Source: Spirochaetota bacterium
Lineage (GTDB): Bacteria > Spirochaetota > UBA4802 > JAFGDQ01
NCBI GenBank assembly: GCA_016932015.1
Contig: JAFGDQ010000013.1
Span: forward strand, 1 to 37,266
DNA: 37,266 nucleotides
Direction: 5' to 3'
A program made the position numbers and the translations under genes. A model generated the notes under the pieces. That model did no database searches and was not told the DNA's origin. It worked only from the letters and a program-made list of their open reading frames with translations. Shown piece by piece: positions 34,189 through 37,266 of this stretch. Each line of letters starts with the position of its first letter. Position 1 is the first letter of the stretch.

Positions 34189-34488
34189 AACTGACGCTGC
34201 CCGGAATCAATAAAATTCAGGAAAAACATTTTTACTGAGAATATTCCTGTTTAGTACTCTTCTTAATTTATTAAAATATTTGACAAATGTATCTCACCTT
34301 TTTATAATCAATTTCCGGCTTTATTTATAGAGAATTATATATCTTTTTAAACTGATTTTCCCGTTGTTTTAAATAACTGTGATTACTGCTTTATTGAGGT
34401 AAAAAATTTAACTTATAACAGGAATGGCAGTTGTCTATTATAAATGTGATTTTATTTTAGAATTATTTTTTTATAAACAGGGATTATA
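34189..34488. other. Intergenic region, AT-rich
   Basis: This 300-bp spacer between the FAH-family gene and an exported protein has a weak hairpin (CAGGAA with TTCCTG, about 34219-34252) followed by T-rich sequence, which may end the first transcript. The rest is AT-rich with no coding remnant that I can see. The promoter of the next gene should lie here. Confidence 0.45.
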
Positions 34489-35064
34489 ATGAAAAGAACC
34501 GAAAAGAAAAATATTTTATACAATAAATTCAGAACAGTTTTTATACTGTTTTTAATCATAATTCTTTTTACAGGTATTGCTTTTTCCTCCATAAATTATA
34601 ATAAGTGGGGAATATCCAAAGAAATGGTTAAAAAAGAATTAATTGCGCCTGATGAGGGGACTTTCGAATTTACACCTGCGGATAAACCAGATTATGAAAA
34701 TAAAATCATGAATATGGTTAATTTGATATTAAAAAATGTAGACAGCAATGTTTATGAAAGAATAACAATTATAAGTACAAAAGGAACTGCCCCCGGAAGG
34801 GATTTTTTATTATTAAATAATAAATTGTTTTCAGTAAAAGAGTATTACAAGACTCTGCCGAAAAAGGATTTGCAGCCCTTAATCAAAACACTTGAACAAA
34901 GGTACGGATCTTCCAATTATAATCCCGGTGAAGAAATGGATATCTTTTTCATTTCGACTAAAGATACAAAGATTATTGTACATTATTTTTTAAAAACAAA
35001 GGTTTGTGAAATTTACTTTTATGACAGTCAGCTATACCATAAATTATCCTCAAATGATTTTTAG
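34489..35064 (+). CDS. Hypothetical exported or membrane-anchored protein
   Basis: This 191-residue protein has a basic start, then one hydrophobic stretch (FRTVFILFLIIILFTGIAF, about 15-33) that would export it or anchor it in the inner membrane. The mature part is polar alpha/beta with no cysteine lipobox and no motif I recognise (TFEFTPADKPDYENKIMNMV, then TIISTKGTAPGRDFLLLNNK). The C-terminus, TKDTKIIVHYFLKTKVCEIYF, looks like a pair of strands. The gene stands alone before rpsT. It is probably real given its length and signal anchor. Confidence 0.6.
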   Translation: MKRTEKKNILYNKFRTVFILFLIIILFTGIAFSSINYNKWGISKEMVKKELIAPDEGTFEFTPADKPDYENKIMNMVNLILKNVDSNVYERITIISTKGTAPGRDFLLLNNKLFSVKEYYKTLPKKDLQPLIKTLEQRYGSSNYNPGEEMDIFFISTKDTKIIVHYFLKTKVCEIYFYDSQLYHKLSSNDF

Positions 35065-35134
35065 TGCAGAATATTAAGTAAATATATCAATATTTTTTAA
35101 GCTGGAAAAATTTTTGATTTTTTTGTTATTTTTG

Positions 35135-35163
35135 TTGACGCTTATAGATAAATATTTCTAAAT
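35135..35163 (+). promoter_or_regulatory. Possible promoter upstream of rpsT
   Basis: TTGACG (35135-35140), a 17-bp spacer and CTAAAT (35158-35163) make a fair -35 and a poor -10 match. It lies about 120 bp before the rpsT start, so another promoter closer in is possible. Confidence 0.35.
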
Positions 35164-35284
35164 TGTTTTCTAAATTTGATTATCTGTTAATAAGCGTATA
35201 AGACGGATGATTAATTAGCATAGAGAATTATTCTGAAAAATAAATTTTCGGATTGAATATAATCAATAGACAGAAGGGATTGAG

Positions 35285-35557
35285 TTGGCAAATAACAAAT
35301 CAACAGAAAAAAGAATAAGACAGGGCGAGAAGCGGCGCGTGAAGAACTCGGCAGCAAAAGCGTCACTCAGAACAGTATATAAAAAAGTTAACAAGTCTAT
35401 TTCCGCTTCTTCAGAACCGAAAGAAATCATAGAAAATTTTAACGAATTTGTTAAAAAAATTGATACTGCTGCAGGAAAAGGAACTATACATAAAAAAAAT
35501 GCAGCCCGAAAGAAGTCAAGAATTGCAAAAAGAATCAATGCTTCAGTAAAGATTTAA
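35285..35557 (+). CDS. rpsT: 30S ribosomal protein S20
   Basis: This 90-residue basic protein binds 16S rRNA and helps assemble the small subunit. The S20 pattern is clear: ANNKSTEKRIRQGEKRRVKN at the start, then SAAKASLRTVYKKVNKSI, and the C-terminal KGTIHKKNAARKKSRIAKRI. The start is TTG at 35285-35287 with AGAAGGG upstream; no ATG fits the conserved N-terminus. rpsT is known in other bacteria to use a non-ATG start linked to autoregulation, so the TTG may limit its synthesis. tRNA-Val begins 13 bp after the stop and probably shares its transcript. Confidence 0.95.
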   Translation: MANNKSTEKRIRQGEKRRVKNSAAKASLRTVYKKVNKSISASSEPKEIIENFNEFVKKIDTAAGKGTIHKKNAARKKSRIAKRINASVKI

Positions 35558-35570
35558 GATATGATTTTAC

Positions 35571-35643
35571 GGGCGCTTAGCTCAGCTGGGAGAGCATCTG
35601 CCTTACAAGCAGAGGGTCACAGGTTCAAGCCCTGTAGCGCCCA
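35571..35643 (+). tRNA. tRNA-Val (anticodon TAC)
   Basis: The full cloverleaf is readable: acceptor stem GGGCGCT with AGCGCCC, D arm TAGCTCAGCTGGGAGAGC, anticodon stem TCTGC/GCAGA with loop CTTACAA (anticodon TAC), variable loop, and T arm with GGTTCAAGC. The discriminator is A at 35643; the CCA end is not encoded, so it must be added after transcription. The gene lies just behind rpsT and is followed by a terminator. Confidence 0.97.
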
Positions 35644-35659
35644 AAGGATAAAAATAAAA

Positions 35660-35687
35660 ACCCTGTCATAAACGGCAGGTTTTTTTA
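35660..35687 (+). terminator. Intrinsic terminator of rpsT-tRNA-Val
   Basis: CCTGTC and GGCAGG pair (one G-U) around a short ATAAAC loop, extended by AAC/GTT next to the stem, and are followed by T7. It ends the rpsT/tRNA transcript about 20 bases after the tRNA. Confidence 0.8.
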
Positions 35688-35813
35688 TTTGTTTACAGAA
35701 ATATAAAAAGGAATATATTTTAGTATATTTATTAAGTTTAAATCAATTACTAAAGATATTGTTATCAGATATACTTTCCTGGCAAATATCAAATACCATT
35801 TGAAATATACGCT

Positions 35814-36821
35814 ATGAAGATAAAAGATATAGGTGAATTCGGCTTTATTAAAAAAGTTACTTCTGATTCCGTATTCTGCCCGGAAAAAATTTTACAGGCT
35901 GCCGGGGACGATGCTGCTGTATTTACCTCAGAACCGGGAAAAGCTATTGTTGTTACAACAGATATACTTATTGAAAATATTCATTTCATCAGGAATAAGA
36001 TCTCTCCTGAAGATCTTGGTCATAAAGCAATAACTGTAAATTTAAGCGATATTGCCGCAATGGGAGCAAATCCTGAACATGCTTTTGTAAGTTTGGGAAT
36101 TCCTGAAGATCTTCCGTCCGGTTATCTTGAGAGATTTTATTCATCCCTGAAAAAAACAGCGAAACAATTTAATGTTAATATTCTTGGAGGTGATACTTCC
36201 GCATCTGGGTTATATTTAATTATAAACATTGCATTAACCGGTACCTCATCACCTGACAATATTCTTTACCGGCACAAAGCAGTACCGGGAGATATCATTT
36301 ATTCGACTGGTTTACTGGGCAGCAGTCGAGCCGGATTACAGTTGCTATTAGACGGCATTACAAAGCCAGATAATAATCAGACTAAGCTTATAAATGCCCA
36401 TACTCGCCCTTACCCTTATGTAACTGAAGGCATGTTTCTTTCTCAAATGAAAGGTACACGTGCTGCTATTGATGTCAGTGATGGTCTTGTATCTGATATT
36501 GGACATATAGCTGATGAAAGCAATTGCGGTTTCATTCTTGAGAGCGATTTAATACCCGTCTCGGATTCCTTAAAAGAATTCTGCTTCCAGCATTCCTATG
36601 ACCTGACTGATTATGCAATCTCCGGTGGCGAAGATTATGTACTTATTTTTACAGTCGATTCATCTTGTGCAAAAGATGTTGAAAAATATTACTACTCAAA
36701 ATTTAATAAATTAATTTACCGCATTGGTGTAATTACGGAGAGTAAATCCAGACTTTTAAAAACGCATAACGGAAGATTAAATGAACTGATGAATAAAGGA
36801 TGGGACCATTTCAAAAAATAA
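35814..36821 (+). CDS. thiL: Thiamine-monophosphate kinase ThiL
   Basis: ThiL phosphorylates thiamine monophosphate with ATP to give the coenzyme thiamine diphosphate. The 335-residue chain has the PurM-like fold: EFGFIKKV at the start, GDDAAVF at 31-37 (metal and phosphate binding), VVTTDILIENIHF, LGHKAITVNLSDIAAMGANP and ILGGDTSASG. The C-terminal half has ALTGTSSP, GLLGSSRAGL, AAIDVSDGLVSDI and the late AISGGEDYVLIFTV, all typical. Length is normal. No other thiamine gene is adjacent. The stop lies 81 bp before the end of the convergent repeated small-protein gene. Confidence 0.93.
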   Translation: MKIKDIGEFGFIKKVTSDSVFCPEKILQAAGDDAAVFTSEPGKAIVVTTDILIENIHFIRNKISPEDLGHKAITVNLSDIAAMGANPEHAFVSLGIPEDLPSGYLERFYSSLKKTAKQFNVNILGGDTSASGLYLIINIALTGTSSPDNILYRHKAVPGDIIYSTGLLGSSRAGLQLLLDGITKPDNNQTKLINAHTRPYPYVTEGMFLSQMKGTRAAIDVSDGLVSDIGHIADESNCGFILESDLIPVSDSLKEFCFQHSYDLTDYAISGGEDYVLIFTVDSSCAKDVEKYYYSKFNKLIYRIGVITESKSRLLKTHNGRLNELMNKGWDHFKK

Positions 36822-36902
36822 ATATTTTTTAACTATTCACCTTCGAGAGCGGGCAGATAATAGACTTGTTGCGAAACTATGTTGTCATGAATATTTGCCG
36901 TT

Positions 36903-37266
36903 TTATCCGAAACCTGTGCCGGAATATTGTTCACTTGCTTCACACAGGAGCATATACGGTATTGAAACGGAGTGGATATGGTCAAAAGAGGTCATAGTCT
37001 CCTGAAATATGCTGACTGTACCTGGAGTTTTATACTTTTTACGCACTACTTTTTTACCGGTCATAAATTCAGATATGTAAAGATTGTACCCGCTCATGCC
37101 AAGCCCGCGTGCTTTTCTTGAATAAGCGTATTTTTCTTCCGGAGCAATATGCTGCCACGACTTTACTGCCCGGGTAAAGCTTTTGCGTACCTCTTTCTGA
37201 AGCGGTGTATCCGGATTTCGCGGTACAACATAACTGCGTACGCATTGAGTGTTCCGGTTTACGTAA
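36903..37266 (-). CDS. Small repeated protein of unknown function, copy 2 (cut by window edge)
   Basis: The frame is open from the stop at 36903 to the right edge (121 codons), so the N-terminus lies outside. It is about 80% identical to the protein at 9196-9624, with the same VNRN-CVRSYVVPRNPDTP start, the KSWQHIAPEEKYAY helices, SGYNLYISEF and an identical SEQYSGTGFG end. Similar bases continue about 18 positions past the stop in both copies. Both point the same way, about 27.7 kb apart. The two proteins differ mostly by conservative changes, which suggests they are both under selection. Confidence 0.8.
   Translation of the reverse strand, partial: YVNRNTQCVRSYVVPRNPDTPLQKEVRKSFTRAVKSWQHIAPEEKYAYSRKARGLGMSGYNLYISEFMTGKKVVRKKYKTPGTVSIFQETMTSFDHIHSVSIPYMLLCEASEQYSGTGFG

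Noticed and set aside
1-37266. CRISPR array, integron attC sites or prophage genes
   Set aside because: No regularly spaced repeats, integrase, or phage structural genes were seen. The imuB leader stem lacks the attC end boxes.

Overview
The window looks like chromosomal DNA of an AT-rich, diderm (Gram-negative-type) bacterium. Lipoprotein signal peptides with lipoboxes, a LysM protein with one membrane anchor, and a flippase/glycosyltransferase cluster fit a two-membrane envelope. The single-chain aspartate carbamoyltransferase (PyrB fused to PyrI) is known from Treponema-type spirochaetes and Thermotogales. A spirochaete or related lineage is my best guess, but this is inference and no marker here settles it.

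Layout. (a) 1-9.6 kb, mostly minus strand: the tail of a possible plus-strand gene, a double-domain TrmO-like protein, an AraC/GyrI-type regulator, then a complete type I Wadjet anti-plasmid operon (jetA-jetB-jetC-jetD, 8734 down to 2088, every junction overlapping). A decayed copy of the 3' end of the AraC/GyrI gene lies just upstream of jetA, so related GyrI sequence brackets the Wadjet genes in direct orientation. Next is a small protein gene of unknown family whose roughly 80% identical paralogue runs off the right edge of the window. (b) 9.9-17 kb: a metallo-beta-lactamase-fold lipoprotein, then a very AT-rich surface-polysaccharide patch (flippase, two glycosyltransferases, one truncated and one intact methyltransferase). 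(c) 17-26.4 kb: an orphan tungstate-binding lipoprotein, a relic of a class II ribonucleotide reductase, a class III nucleotidyl-cyclase-like protein, a LysM protein, a NarL-type two-component pair, a receiver gene frameshifted by an 11-bp tandem duplication, cobO, an unassigned ORF in a hairpin-rich stretch, a short NfeD-like protein and an HU-like protein. (d) 26.6-31.6 kb: an SOS mutagenesis locus, lexA - imuB-like - dnaE2-like, all plus strand, with a long RNA-foldable leader between lexA and imuB. (e) 31.6-37.3 kb: housekeeping genes (pyrBI, an FAH-family hydrolase, an exported protein, rpsT, tRNA-Val, thiL) and the second copy of the small repeated protein.

How the genes fit together. 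JetA, JetB and JetC form an SMC-like complex that senses circular plasmid DNA, and JetD cleaves it. LexA probably controls its own gene and the ImuB/DnaE2 translesion pair; ImuB lacks all the polymerase carboxylates and would act as a clamp-binding adaptor. CobO makes adenosylcobalamin, the cofactor of class II ribonucleotide reductase, of which only a relic is present. The most unusual items are the imuB leader (a 21-bp stem closed only if two G-U pairs are allowed, followed by T6), the catalytically dead ImuB with no ImuA, the GyrI bracketing of Wadjet, the tandem-TsaA protein and the series of gene relics.
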